Source: Brachyspira hampsonii
GTDB lineage: Bacteria; Spirochaetota; Brachyspiria; Brachyspirales; Brachyspiraceae
DNA length: 64,000 nucleotides
Reading direction: 5' to 3'
Assembly (NCBI RefSeq): GCF_002214805.1
Contig: NZ_CP019914.1
Location: 2,294,001-2,358,000 of the forward strand
The position numbers and the translations under genes are program-made. The notes below the pieces were generated by a model, which searched no databases, had not been told where the DNA came from, and saw only the letters and a program-made list of their open reading frames with translations. Shown here one piece after another: positions 1 to 8,585 of the stretch; within the stretch, counting starts at the first letter, position 1, and each line of letters begins with the position of its first letter.

Positions 1-106
1 TAGATACTTTTATTTCTATTATCGTGATTAATGCAATTATAAATACAATTACCATCGATATGATAATAAGAGGCATTTTCACTCTTAGGCTTTGAAGTTT
101 TTTCAT
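1..106 (-). CDS. Methyl-accepting chemotaxis protein, N-terminal fragment (cut by window edge)
   Basis: The minus strand opens with ATG at 106-104, preceded at good spacing by a GGAGAA ribosome binding site, and stays open to base 1. The 35 visible residues read MKKLQSLRVKMPLIIISMVI and continue as one hydrophobic helix. The basic start followed by K-M-P-L and a membrane helix matches the start of the receptor at 828 ([13 protein letters not shown]), so this is most likely a second chemotaxis receptor of the same family. The ligand-binding, HAMP and signalling domains lie outside the window. A TATAAT box lies about 45 bases upstream on this strand. Family assignment is inferred from the short N-terminus only. 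Confidence 0.6.
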   Translation of the reverse strand, partial: MKKLQSLRVKMPLIIISMVIVFIIALITIIEIKVS

Positions 107-206
107 AACTTATGTTCTCCGGATTCAAAATATTTTTTAACTATACTTATTAATTATACCTAATTTTAAAAAAAAGTGTTATATTTTTTTTACATATATT
201 TTAAAT

Positions 207-611
207 TTAGTTTACATTAGTGTATAAATTTTTTATATATTTATAAGGCAGCATTATATTTTTATCGGTATAATAAAAATTTCCTATAGAAGCATTTTCT
301 GGTGAATATATAATTAGATTATTAATTATGTTTTTATTAGTTGAATCTATATTTATTATATATCCTATTTTTGATTTATTCATTTTTAATATTGATTTGT
401 TTAAGGATATACTATTTAAACTTTTTATGATAAAATTTATATCATTAGTATTTGTTATAATCATAGCTTTTCCATTATAATTTATATCTATTTTTGATAC
501 GCTTTCAGGATAGCATTTTATTCCGTCAATAGGAGATTTATACCATAATACGACAATTACAATTACAAATATGGGAATGAAACTCAATAATTTTTTTAAT
601 TTCTTTTTCAT
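207..611 (-). CDS. Hypothetical protein with N-terminal membrane anchor
   Basis: A 134-residue protein with a very basic start (MKKKLKKLL), one hydrophobic helix at about residues 9-24, then about 110 polar residues rich in Asn and Ile. It is probably anchored in the inner membrane with its body in the periplasm. No cysteine follows the helix, so it is not an evident lipoprotein. I recognise no domain. It lies between two chemotaxis receptor genes: same strand as the first, divergent from the second. Asn/Ile/Lys-rich composition is normal for this genome. Confidence 0.6.
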   Translation of the reverse strand: MKKKLKKLLSFIPIFVIVIVVLWYKSPIDGIKCYPESVSKIDINYNGKAMIITNTNDINFIIKSLNSISLNKSILKMNKSKIGYIINIDSTNKNIINNLIIYSPENASIGNFYYTDKNIMLPYKYIKNLYTNVN

Positions 612-737
612 ATTAATATCATAATATACAATTTATTAATTGCAAATGATTTATTAATAAATTTATTATTTGTTAATAAATCATCAAAATAAAAAGTACA
701 AATACTAATAAAAAAACAAATAAATTTTTATATTAAT

Positions 738-764
738 TGAATTTTTTGTATAAAAAAACGATAA
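738..764 (+). promoter_or_regulatory. Possible sigma-28 (FliA)-type promoter of the chemotaxis receptor
   Basis: The sequence AACGATAA at 757-764 matches six of eight positions of the flagellar sigma-28 -10 element GCCGATAA. At the classical 15-base distance upstream lies TGAA (738-741), close to the -35 core TAAA. The element sits about 64 bases before the receptor start. Sigma-28 control of chemotaxis receptors is common in motile bacteria; whether it applies here is inference, and AT-rich DNA gives chance matches. Confidence 0.35.
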
Positions 765-827
765 ATGTAATTAATAATAAGTGTTAAATTATTTTTATAA
801 ATATTAAATTTTAGAGGGGCTAAAGTT

Positions 828-2669
828 ATGAAAAAGACTAGTTCTATAAGATTTAAGATGCCATTAACTATAAGCATTATAACAACAATACTTTTAGTAA
901 TAACAATAGTCATATTATCATATAAATCTCATGCAGGCATAACAAAATCTACATACGCAGGATATAACAATACTATAGAAGGCTATAAATCTATGTTGGA
1001 TACATGGTTTGAAGAAAATAATACTTTAATAAAAACATATTCTATTACGCCTTCTATCATTAATTATTTATCCGGCAATAATACTCCTGAAGCTGCTGCA
1101 GTCTTGATAGATGCATTAAAGCAGTTTGAAGGTATTAATAAATATTCTTTGGATATTGGAGTAACTGATGAAAATGGCGTAACTTTGCAAAATACGAAAA
1201 ATGTAAATTTAGGAATTAATTTAAAGGAGTTAAGACCAGGTATTTGGGATAATTTTGTAAAAAACAATTATGATGTTGCTTATGATACAAAGGTGTTAAA
1301 GTCTACTGTAAGTGATAATATGACTTTAGCAATTATCGCAGGGGTTAAAACCAATAATGTATTAGTTGGTACTGTGTATATGATTCTTAATTGGGATGCT
1401 TTGGTATCTAAATTAGGAGAATTGAGCCTTCCGGAAACAGGAAGATTATTTGCAATTGATTATGAAAGAAATATTGCACTTGATACTAGAAATCAGATAA
1501 ATACTTTAGCAAATCAAAGTTATGATGATGTAATAAAAGCTAATAAATCTAATGGTATATTGAAATATATATCTGATACAAATGGCGAAAAAAGAACTGC
1601 TGTTTATGTAAAAATGAATACTATGCCTTGGATATTATCTATGGCTACTGATGATAGGATTATATATGCTGAAAATATAAGTATGATTAGAATAGCTGTT
1701 ATAGTTTGTATATTATCTATAATATTTGTAAATTTATTTTCTGTTTCATATATTACAAAAACTATGAGTCCTTTAAGTGTTTTGATGAAAAAGGCAAACA
1801 AAATATCTGAAGGAAATATAGAGATTAAATCTGTTTCTAAATATAGAAAAGATGAATTTGGGGAATTAGAGAAAGCATTTAATATTATGAGTGAGAAATT
1901 GGCAGAGGTTGTAAGCAATGTTAATGAGGCATCAAATGAAATAGTATTAGCTTCTCAAAGAATGATGGAAAGCAGTGTTGAACTTTCAAGCAGAACTGAT
2001 TCTCAGGCATCTAGTTTGGAGGAAACAGCTTCAAGTTTGGAGGAAATAGTTTCTACTATAAAAGCATCAGCTGATAATTCTGTATCAGGTAAAAATATGA
2101 TGTCTGAATCTATGGAGCATATTGAAGGGGCTGCAAGTATAATAGCACAAACAGTTTCTAATATAGAAGAAGTGCATCAGGCAAGCGATAAAATTAAAGA
2201 TATTACAAAGATTATTGAAGATATAGCATTCCAAACTAACATACTAGCTCTTAATGCTTCTGTAGAGGCAGCAAGAGCAGGAACTCAAGGAAAAGGTTTT
2301 GCGGTTGTAGCAAGCGAGGTTAGGAATTTAGCACAAACTACTCAGTCATCTGTTAAAGATATTACTTCTCTTGTGGACAATACTGCTGAAAAAATAGATA
2401 CTGCCACAAATACAGCAAGAGAATCTCAGGAAATATTTGTTCAATTGCAGGATAAAGTATCAGGAACTTCTGATTTAATGCAGAATATAAGTTCAACAGC
2501 GTTAGAACAAGAGACAGGAGTTTCACAGATAAGCGTTGCTATAAATAGTATAGAAAGTTCTACTACTCAGAACGCTGCTTTAGCTGAAGAATCAAGTGAA
2601 TTGTCTAAGAAATTATTTGATAAAGCTAAGTTTTTAGAAGAAAGCATAAAATTCTTTCATATCTCATAA
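828..2669 (+). CDS. Methyl-accepting chemotaxis protein
   Basis: A 613-residue transmembrane chemoreceptor. It has a membrane helix near residues 13-31, a periplasmic sensor region of about 250 residues that looks like a Cache-type fold, a second helix near 285-308, a HAMP linker (about 308-360) and a long cytoplasmic coiled coil. The conserved signalling hairpin is clear at about 462-500 ([20 protein letters not shown], then [16 protein letters not shown]), where CheA and CheW bind. Glu/Gln-rich stretches beside it are likely methylation sites. GAGGGG precedes the ATG. No che genes are adjacent. It ends in ordinary sequence without a CheR-docking pentapeptide. The ligand cannot be told from the sequence. 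Confidence 0.95.
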   Translation: MKKTSSIRFKMPLTISIITTILLVITIVILSYKSHAGITKSTYAGYNNTIEGYKSMLDTWFEENNTLIKTYSITPSIINYLSGNNTPEAAAVLIDALKQFEGINKYSLDIGVTDENGVTLQNTKNVNLGINLKELRPGIWDNFVKNNYDVAYDTKVLKSTVSDNMTLAIIAGVKTNNVLVGTVYMILNWDALVSKLGELSLPETGRLFAIDYERNIALDTRNQINTLANQSYDDVIKANKSNGILKYISDTNGEKRTAVYVKMNTMPWILSMATDDRIIYAENISMIRIAVIVCILSIIFVNLFSVSYITKTMSPLSVLMKKANKISEGNIEIKSVSKYRKDEFGELEKAFNIMSEKLAEVVSNVNEASNEIVLASQRMMESSVELSSRTDSQASSLEETASSLEEIVSTIKASADNSVSGKNMMSESMEHIEGAASIIAQTVSNIEEVHQASDKIKDITKIIEDIAFQTNILALNASVEAARAGTQGKGFAVVASEVRNLAQTTQSSVKDITSLVDNTAEKIDTATNTARESQEIFVQLQDKVSGTSDLMQNISSTALEQETGVSQISVAINSIESSTTQNAALAEESSELSKKLFDKAKFLEESIKFFHIS

Positions 2670-2845
2670 TGATTTATTATTTTATAAATATGAGGCAGAT
2701 ATAATAAATAATTTTCTTAATAATTTTATAAATTGTTTGTATAATATAATGTTTTGTTAAAAATACTTTTTGTATAAAATACGGCTTGAAAAAATAATTC
2801 GTTATAATATCATTATTATATTAATTATTTTTTGGAGGTAATTAT

Positions 2846-3688
2846 ATGAAAAAATTTATATTTGCAGTCATTATACTATTATCACTATTTTCATGCAGCA
2901 GCAAAGGCGGTTCTGAACAAAATGGTAATTTTTTATCAACAACATCATCAATATCAGCGCCTCAGGCTAGAATGAAAGAAAGTACATCATCGGACTATGC
3001 ATCAGATTCTTCTGAGAAAACAGCAGAAAGAAAATTAATAGTTTCAGTTGATATAAGAGTAAATTCAAAAGATGTAGAAAAAAGCTATAAATCCATAGAA
3101 GAAAAATTAAAAGAATATAATGGATATTTTGATAATGTTGAATCTTCTAAAAATAGATATCATCTTACTATAAGAATACCTAAAGAAAATCTTTATGCTT
3201 TTATAGATTTTATAGAACAAAATGAAAAAGTTGAAAATAAAAATATAAATACTCAGGATGTTACAGAAACTTATTATGATACGGAAAATAGGATAAAAAA
3301 TAGAGAAGTGCTTTTAGAAAAATTGAGAAACTATTTAAGAGAGGCTAGAAACATTGATGAAATACTAAAAGTAGAAGATAGAATCAATACTTTAACTTAT
3401 GAAATAGAAACTATGAAAGGAAATTTAAAGAATCTGCAGTCATCTGTTGATTATTCAAGAGTAACTTTAAATATCTTAAATCCTGAAGCAATAAAAAGCA
3501 GCACAAATATATATAATAAATATTTGAATTTAATATCATTTTTGAAAGCATTTTTCTCAGGTATATTGTTCTTTTTGGTAGGTTTTACAGCTGCCGCTAT
3601 TCCTATAGTATTAATATTAGCATTATTCTACTATATATGTTTTGGAAAAATAGGATTAATAAAGAAATTATATAATAAAATCAAATAA
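2846..3688 (+). CDS. DUF4349 domain lipoprotein
   Basis: A 280-residue protein beginning with a lipoprotein signal (LLSLFSC, Cys at about 17). After a Ser-rich linker comes the DUF4349 pattern: a conserved beta segment (RKLIVSVDIRVNSKD), a region ending in the phrase IRIPKENL, the DVTETYYDTENRIKNRE motif, a coiled coil (about 155-205), and a single membrane helix near the C-terminus (about 234-260) followed by a basic tail. DUF4349 proteins are widespread envelope proteins of unknown role. The combination of a lipid anchor and a C-terminal helix suggests attachment at both ends. GGAGG precedes the ATG. It appears monocistronic. Confidence 0.85.
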   Translation: MKKFIFAVIILLSLFSCSSKGGSEQNGNFLSTTSSISAPQARMKESTSSDYASDSSEKTAERKLIVSVDIRVNSKDVEKSYKSIEEKLKEYNGYFDNVESSKNRYHLTIRIPKENLYAFIDFIEQNEKVENKNINTQDVTETYYDTENRIKNREVLLEKLRNYLREARNIDEILKVEDRINTLTYEIETMKGNLKNLQSSVDYSRVTLNILNPEAIKSSTNIYNKYLNLISFLKAFFSGILFFLVGFTAAAIPIVLILALFYYICFGKIGLIKKLYNKIK

Positions 3689-3857
3689 ATCATATATACA
3701 TGCCATTAGTATATAAAAAAAATCGTTTTTTTTAGTAAATTTATATTTTTTTGGGAACTTTTTAATTTTATCATCGTCTAATAAGGCATAAGAAAACAAA
3801 ATAATAAAAAATAAAAAACAGGAGAAAAGGTATTATCATTTTATTTAGGCATTAATA

Positions 3858-4000
3858 ATGATTTTTGCTTTGGTATCTTTATTTGGTCAATAATAAGTGA
3901 AAGGAGGTTTATGAAAAATAGAGAAGACTATTAAGATTACAGAGGCAGTTACAATGGATGTTATTATTACATAGATGATGATAATCAATTAACAAAATAA
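3858..4000 (+). pseudogene. Decayed relative of the Gly/Tyr-rich protein gene downstream
   Basis: The 349 bases between 3688 and 4038 hold no intact gene but clear remains of one. At 3858 a short frame reads MIFALVSLFGQ then stop, resembling the signal-peptide end SMSLFAQ of the next gene. At 3911, after a strong AAGGAGG, a frame reads MKNREDY, stop, then DYRGSYNGCYYYIDDDNQLTK, stop at 4000; the Tyr/Gly-rich stretch resembles the GYG repeats downstream. With two stops and a frame change it cannot make a protein. I infer a tandem duplicate that has decayed. An alternative is a tiny regulatory leader ORF using the strong Shine-Dalgarno at 3901. Confidence 0.45.
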
Positions 4001-4037
4001 TTTAAGAAAATATATAAATTAAAAGGAGAAAACAATT

Positions 4038-4553
4038 ATGAAAAACAAAATAAGTAAAAAAGTAGTAATATTAATCTCAATAGCAATTATGGTTTTAGGT
4101 TCAATGTCATTATTCGCTCAATACGGCAGAGGTTATGGTGCAGGTTACGGAAGAGGATATGGCAGAGGTTATGGTGCAGGTTATGGTGATGGAAGAGGAT
4201 GTGTATATGGTCAAGGCGGTTATGGAAGAGGCGGATGCGGATACGGCAGAGGTTATGGTGCAGGTTACGGAAGAGGATATGGAAGAGGCTACGGATATTA
4301 TGGTGCTGCACTTACTCAAGAGCAAATTGATCAAGTAAGAAGCATACAGGACAAATATTTTCCTCAAATGGACAGTTTAAGAATGGAAATATATACTCAG
4401 ACTCAAAATATAAATACTGAAATGAGAAAAGAAACTCCAGATCAAAATGCTATCAATGCGGCAATAGATGCAAGAAGTAAAGCTTCAGCAGATTTACAAA
4501 AATTAAGAACTCAATGCTTTTTAGAAATAGACAAAGTATACCAAAATAAATAA
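4038..4553 (+). CDS. Gly-Tyr-rich periplasmic protein with CpxP/Spy-like C-terminal domain
   Basis: A 171-residue exported protein. A signal peptide ends near SLFAQ (about 30). It is followed by about 65 residues built from repeats of G-R-G-Y-G and G-A-G-Y-G, containing two cysteines, then a helical domain starting with L-T-Q-E-Q (about 93) and running to the end. The LTxxQ start and the helices after it resemble the CpxP/Spy/ZraP 'metal-resist' family of periplasmic chaperones and sensors. The Gly/Tyr repeat could bind metals or RNA-like polymers or be structural; that is inference. AAAGGAG precedes the ATG. The repeat is also visible as DNA-level repetition. Confidence 0.7.
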   Translation: MKNKISKKVVILISIAIMVLGSMSLFAQYGRGYGAGYGRGYGRGYGAGYGDGRGCVYGQGGYGRGGCGYGRGYGAGYGRGYGRGYGYYGAALTQEQIDQVRSIQDKYFPQMDSLRMEIYTQTQNINTEMRKETPDQNAINAAIDARSKASADLQKLRTQCFLEIDKVYQNK

Positions 4554-4577
4554 TTTTTTTAATCGCTCAACTTTATA

Positions 4578-4617
4578 CCCCGTGTAATATATTGTTATGC
4601 GGGGACTATTTTTTATA
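4578..4617 (+). terminator. Rho-independent terminator after the GYG protein gene
   Basis: CCCCG at 4578-4582 pairs with CGGGG at 4600-4604, followed by a T-rich stretch (ACTATTTTTT). It lies 25 bases past the stop codon. Confidence 0.75.
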
Positions 4618-4674
4618 TTGCTTTATTGCACAATGGTTATATAATAGTAATATAAAACAATTAGGAGGGTATAT

Positions 4675-5142
4675 ATGAAAATATTTTTATTATTTTTGAC
4701 TATTGCAAGTTTAGCCTTTTCACAATATCATTATTCTCCGGCTAATAGAGTAGGTAATGTCAGACCTTTTATACCATCTACGGCAAAAACTGCCATACCG
4801 TTATATCCGTATAAAAATGATCTTTCTAAACCGAGATTTGCAAATCCGGGATATACTAAAAGTTATTACAGAAACGGAAGATTTCATTACTTTGGAAGCG
4901 GCTATATGAGTTATTGGGATAGACAGAAATTAAGAGATATAGACGGCAGATATTCTCCTAGATACAGAATGCTTGAAAATCAGATGAGAATAAATAACTC
5001 TACTATTAAATCTCAAATACATCAGAGGAATCCTAATAATAATGTTGTAAATAGTGCTGTAAATGATAATTTTAGAATAGAAATGGAAATGCAGATGATT
5101 AGAACTTTAAGAGAGCTTGATATTAATAGAACTTTTAAATGA
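4675..5142 (+). CDS. Hypothetical exported protein, Tyr/Pro/Arg-rich
   Basis: A 155-residue protein with a clear signal peptide (MKIFLLFLTIASLAFS). The mature part is rich in Tyr, Pro, Arg and Asn (for example YHYSPANRVG and YTKSYYRNGR) and ends in a likely helical stretch (about 105-155). I do not recognise a domain. The aromatic, basic composition and the position directly behind the CpxP-like gene suggest a related envelope role, but a terminator and a possible promoter (TTGCTT at 4618, TATAAT at 4640, 16-base spacer) separate the two. TTAGGAGGG precedes the ATG. Confidence 0.7.
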   Translation: MKIFLLFLTIASLAFSQYHYSPANRVGNVRPFIPSTAKTAIPLYPYKNDLSKPRFANPGYTKSYYRNGRFHYFGSGYMSYWDRQKLRDIDGRYSPRYRMLENQMRINNSTIKSQIHQRNPNNNVVNSAVNDNFRIEMEMQMIRTLRELDINRTFK

Positions 5143-5162
5143 TTTAGATTATTATTTTTATA

Positions 5163-5197
5163 AAGGTGCATTTTTTTATTAATGCACCTTTTTTATA
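5163..5197. terminator. Bidirectional terminator between convergent genes
   Basis: AAAGGTGCAT pairs with ATGCACCTTT around a T/A loop, with A-tract on the left and T-tract on the right, so it can end transcription from both flanking convergent genes. Confidence 0.8.
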
Positions 5198-5200
5198 TTA

Positions 5201-5755
5201 TCAATAATAATCTCTGTAATATTTTTTATAATCATCTTCTTCATTATCATCATCATCTATATCTCTATAATTATCATCAAAAAATTGAAACATGCTGTTT
5301 ATAAATTTATTGCTTATATCCAAATCTCCCAAATATATGTATAGCGGATCTTCTGATATTACTCTTCCTTTGAATTTCCTAAAATAATAAGTTTGAGGAT
5401 CTTTTAAATATATAAATAAATAGCTTCCTATTATATCCAAGTCTTTTATCTCCTTCCAGAGAACATAAATATAATTTTTTACAAGTAAGTTATTATAATA
5501 TATCCCTTTATCATCTAATATGAAACTAGGCTTTTTAAATATAACGCTTCTTATCAATATAATAGAGAGTATAATAACACCAAACATAAAGAAAGATACT
5601 ACAAATATAATAGCAGCTTTCATATCCTCATCAGGTTTTTTTGTAAATAATACATCTATTAAAAGTACAGCAATAATTAATCCTATCATCATTACCGCAA
5701 AGAATCTTATATTATTGATATAAATTTTAATAGAAAATTTTGTATCTTTTTTCAT
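5201..5755 (-). CDS. STM3941-like membrane protein
   Basis: A 184-residue protein with two membrane helices near residues 17-34 and 46-68. A soluble C-terminal domain follows that starts with K-K-P-S-F-I-L-D-D-K-G-I-Y and contains L-W-K-E-I-K-D. This layout, with a 'D-x-x-G-I' strand and a 'W-x-x-I' motif, fits the STM3941 family, whose soluble part looks like a small PH-like membrane-associated domain; no function is established. The tail is very acidic (DDDDNEEDD). Its upstream neighbour on the same strand is a paralogue, so this is a tandem duplicate. AAAGGAGATA precedes the ATG. Confidence 0.6.
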   Translation of the reverse strand: MKKDTKFSIKIYINNIRFFAVMMIGLIIAVLLIDVLFTKKPDEDMKAAIIFVVSFFMFGVIILSIILIRSVIFKKPSFILDDKGIYYNNLLVKNYIYVLWKEIKDLDIIGSYLFIYLKDPQTYYFRKFKGRVISEDPLYIYLGDLDISNKFINSMFQFFDDNYRDIDDDDNEEDDYKKYYRDYY

Positions 5756-5770
5756 AGTTGAATATCTCCT

Positions 5771-6274
5771 TTATGATTTTTTATTTTCAAAATAATATGT
5801 TATGAGATATATTAAAGTATTCGTTTTCATTTTTAGCTCTGACATATATAAAACAATAGGCTCATCATTATTTTTTTTATTATCTAATAAACTGCTTTCT
5901 TCTTTTAAATAAATATATATAAATGTTTTTGAGAAAACTATTTCTTTAATCTCTTTCCATCTTATAAATATATTTTTATTTTTTAATAATACATAATATT
6001 CTATTCCATTTTCATCTAATATAATTACAGGTCTTTTAGATTTTAAGCATTGAAAAATAAAAGTTAAAAGACATATAGAAAAAAGTATTAATATAAATAT
6101 ACTGATAATTTCCTCTTTTAATTCTTTTTTATTTATAAATATAAATATACCAATTAAAATAAAAATCAAAGATACAAATATAAGTATAGATAATTTTTTT
6201 TTATTTACATATATTTCAATCTTAGGGAAAGACTCATTAATCTGAATTTCATTATTATTTAATTCTTCATTCAT
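5771..6274 (-). CDS. STM3941-like membrane protein (paralogue of the next gene)
   Basis: A 167-residue protein with the same plan as its downstream neighbour: a polar start, EIYVNKKKLSIL then two helices (about 30-45 and 56-75), the strand K-R-P-V-I-I-L-D-E-N-G-I-E, and I-R-W-K-E-I-K-E. I place the start at 6274 (MNEELNNN) because AGGCGG lies ten bases upstream; a frame-extended start at 6310 has no ribosome binding site. The gap to the paralogue is 15 bases, so the two are co-transcribed. Function unknown. Confidence 0.6.
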   Translation of the reverse strand: MNEELNNNEIQINESFPKIEIYVNKKKLSILIFVSLIFILIGIFIFINKKELKEEIISIFILILFSICLLTFIFQCLKSKRPVIILDENGIEYYVLLKNKNIFIRWKEIKEIVFSKTFIYIYLKEESSLLDNKKNNDEPIVLYMSELKMKTNTLIYLITYYFENKKS

Positions 6275-6383
6275 AAAAATAATACCGCCTATAATTGATT
6301 TATATATCAAATATTATAATAATTCAATAGGCAGTTATTTAGATAATATGAATAATAAGAGTAAAAATATAAAAAATAATCTG

Positions 6384-6560
6384 TTATATTGCTTTTACAA
6401 TTTCATCAATATTTCTTGTTCTTGAGCTTTTGCAGTAAGGACATTTTTGTTTATTAAGTTTTATTATCAATAAATTTATGGTATATTTTTTTCTTCTTAC
6501 AGTAAATCTTCTTTTACATTTTTTGCATTGATAAAAATAAGGCGGTTCATCTAAACGCAT
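6384..6560 (-). CDS. Small zinc-ribbon protein (58 residues)
   Basis: A short minus-strand frame starts at 6560 with a TAGGAT ribosome binding site. It reads MRLDEPPYFYQCKKCKRRFT, a basic middle, then QKCPYCKSSRTRNIDEIVKA. The two C-x-x-C knuckles (CKKC and CPYC) about 28 residues apart form a typical zinc ribbon, as in FmdB-like or rubrerythrin-like small proteins. The basic charge suggests nucleic-acid or protein binding. It follows the STM3941-like pair on the opposite side of a gap that otherwise looks empty. The paired knuckles make it unlikely to be a chance frame. Confidence 0.7.
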   Translation of the reverse strand: MRLDEPPYFYQCKKCKRRFTVRRKKYTINLLIIKLNKQKCPYCKSSRTRNIDEIVKAI

Positions 6561-6625
6561 ATAAATATATCCTATTATAGTTATAAATTGTATTTATTTT
6601 TATTATCGTAAAACTTTAAATTTTA

Positions 6626-7696
6626 TTAAGGTTTAATATTATGGTATAACACTAAAAGCTTTACAACCCTTGAATAACTTTTTATTCCGTCATCTTGGCT
6701 GTTCGCTTTAAGGTATGTATCATTTACTTTTTGGCTTACTTTGGAAAGATTTCCCATATACTGCTGCCAAAACTCATAATATTTTTTTATTTCTTCTTTA
6801 GTGTCGCTATTTAAATTTGACATCAAATGTGCATAGTTTTCATCTCTTTTTAATTCCCCAAGCACATAAAGAAGTGCCTCAAAATTACCAGAGTACCTAA
6901 CAAAAGGATCTGTATGTTTTGAACAGGCTATATATGATATAAAATTAGCCTCATCTTCATAAGCTATACCTATTTGATGAGCCATTTCATGTGCTATTGT
7001 GAAAGGCATTGATATGCTTGGAATGAGTATATTTACATTTGCTTCAGATGTAAAAGGAGAATATATGCCTGTTATTTGAAGATGCAGAAATAGCTTTGAT
7101 ATCATTATTGGCTTTGTTTTTGAATAATGCATATTTAAAAACTCAAATTCTTCAAATACTTTGTTATATTCTGATTCTATCATTCTATTTAAAGCCTGAT
7201 AATTAGTATTAATTTCTTTATATTTCATTTCATTTTTCAGCTCATTTATATTTTTTATAAGTGTATCAGCTAATAAATATATATCATCATTATTGATTTC
7301 TTTCGGCGGATAATTATCTATTAAAGGAACTCTGTGATAATTTAATCCCCATACTAAAAGAAATACTATATATATAACAATTATAAAACAGGCTAGTATA
7401 TATAAAAAATTCAATGCTGTTTTTGATTTATCTGCTAATGATTTTATATTCTCATTGAAAAATGATTTTTTAAAAGCTATTATAATAAAAATAATAACTG
7501 CTATTATAAGTAAAAAAAGCAGAAGCTCTCCTAATGAAAAATTAAAATTTGAAGATATACGATTTAAAGATCCGGCTATTTTCTTGTATATTAATCTTGA
7601 ATAATAATTTTCTACAAAGTTTTTAGAAAATGTTACTATTTTTAATATGATAACAACGAATATAAGGGATAACATTAAAGTAATTTTTATTCTCAT
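6626..7696 (-). CDS. DUF3810 family membrane protein with HExxH motif
   Basis: A 356-residue protein with three membrane helices in the first about 125 residues (about 4-20, 56-73, 94-115) and a large soluble domain. It matches DUF3810: the phrase WGLNYHR after helix 3, and a gluzincin-like helix containing H-E-M-A-H-Q-I-G (HExxH, about residue 234) followed by E-D-E-A-N-F. The HExxH plus downstream Glu suggests a membrane-tethered zinc metallopeptidase, although activity in this family is to my knowledge unproven. It is convergent with nothing and upstream of the zinc-ribbon gene on the same strand. Confidence 0.8.
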   Translation of the reverse strand: MRIKITLMLSLIFVVIILKIVTFSKNFVENYYSRLIYKKIAGSLNRISSNFNFSLGELLLFLLIIAVIIFIIIAFKKSFFNENIKSLADKSKTALNFLYILACFIIVIYIVFLLVWGLNYHRVPLIDNYPPKEINNDDIYLLADTLIKNINELKNEMKYKEINTNYQALNRMIESEYNKVFEEFEFLNMHYSKTKPIMISKLFLHLQITGIYSPFTSEANVNILIPSISMPFTIAHEMAHQIGIAYEDEANFISYIACSKHTDPFVRYSGNFEALLYVLGELKRDENYAHLMSNLNSDTKEEIKKYYEFWQQYMGNLSKVSQKVNDTYLKANSQDDGIKSYSRVVKLLVLYHNIKP

Positions 7697-7744
7697 AAGT
7701 ATTATTATTATACTAAAAAGTAAAAAATTGTAAAGGTATGTATA

Positions 7745-8548
7745 TTATTTCATTTTTTTAATATCAGCATCCATTTTCTTTTTCCAAAGATCATACATTT
7801 TCTTTTTCTCTTCGGATTCTTCATTTTCATTTAAATATACATGTATTCTTCTTAGGGAGGCTATGATATTTAAAGCCATTTTCATATCATCTAATCTTTT
7901 ATCCTGAAGTTCATATTTAGTTCTGTATTGTTCAGCAGCGGAAGCCAATAATTTTTTTACTAGCTCCATCATTTTTACTCTAAATTTGTAGCCTTCTAAT
8001 TCAGGGCTTAATTCTTTAATATAGTTTTTAAAATCTATCATATTTTTGCATATAGTAGCGAATCTAGCTTCAATTTCTATAAAATTTTGAAGCCATTTAG
8101 AGTTTTCTCCGTAGCAATATTTGAAATAGTCTATGATATATCCGAATGAGCAAACAAATCTGTATCTCCATTCATCAGATAATTTATCTTTAAAATATTC
8201 ATGTATTTCTTCATTTAGAGAGAGCGAATCATCAGTATGATTTCCGAATACTTCCTCTAAAAGCATAATAGCTTTGTTTATATATCTTCTTCCATCATTG
8301 AGCTGATTATCAGAACGAACATCTATAAATTCTATAGCTATATAACAAGTAGTTGCAATATAAGAAGATGCTTGAATATATAATACGGCCGCCTCTATTT
8401 TTTTAGAAGCTATTTCAAAATTATCTTCTATAGTAAGTAAATCTTTTTCTACTTTTACTAATTTTGCTTCTATTCCAGCAAGTAAATTTTTGTATTTATT
8501 TTGCATTCTGGAACAATCAGCTTTTGCAGCTTCGCTTATTTTAGCCAT
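7745..8548 (-). CDS. Hypothetical helical protein
   Basis: A 267-residue, entirely helical, cytoplasmic protein. The first about 60 residues look like a coiled coil (KYKNLLAGIEAKLVKVEKDL). The middle holds aromatic and cysteine residues (YIATTCYIAIEF, YRFVCSFGYIIDYFKYCYG), and the C-terminus is charged (ENEESEEKKKMYDLWKKKMD). No signal peptide or catalytic motif is seen. It sits 37 bases downstream of the GAF-domain kinase gene, so it may be its operon partner, for example a regulator or target. I do not recognise the family. Confidence 0.65.
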   Translation of the reverse strand: MAKISEAAKADCSRMQNKYKNLLAGIEAKLVKVEKDLLTIEDNFEIASKKIEAAVLYIQASSYIATTCYIAIEFIDVRSDNQLNDGRRYINKAIMLLEEVFGNHTDDSLSLNEEIHEYFKDKLSDEWRYRFVCSFGYIIDYFKYCYGENSKWLQNFIEIEARFATICKNMIDFKNYIKELSPELEGYKFRVKMMELVKKLLASAAEQYRTKYELQDKRLDDMKMALNIIASLRRIHVYLNENEESEEKKKMYDLWKKKMDADIKKMK

Positions 8549-8585
8549 ATTTTATCTCCACCAAATTATTATCGGAAAATGATTT

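Noticed and set aside
4087-4367. Long antisense and shifted frames (His/Leu- and Ser/Thr-rich) over the GYG repeats
   Set aside because: They are shadows of the repetitive coding sequence of the gene at 4038, with no ribosome binding site of their own.
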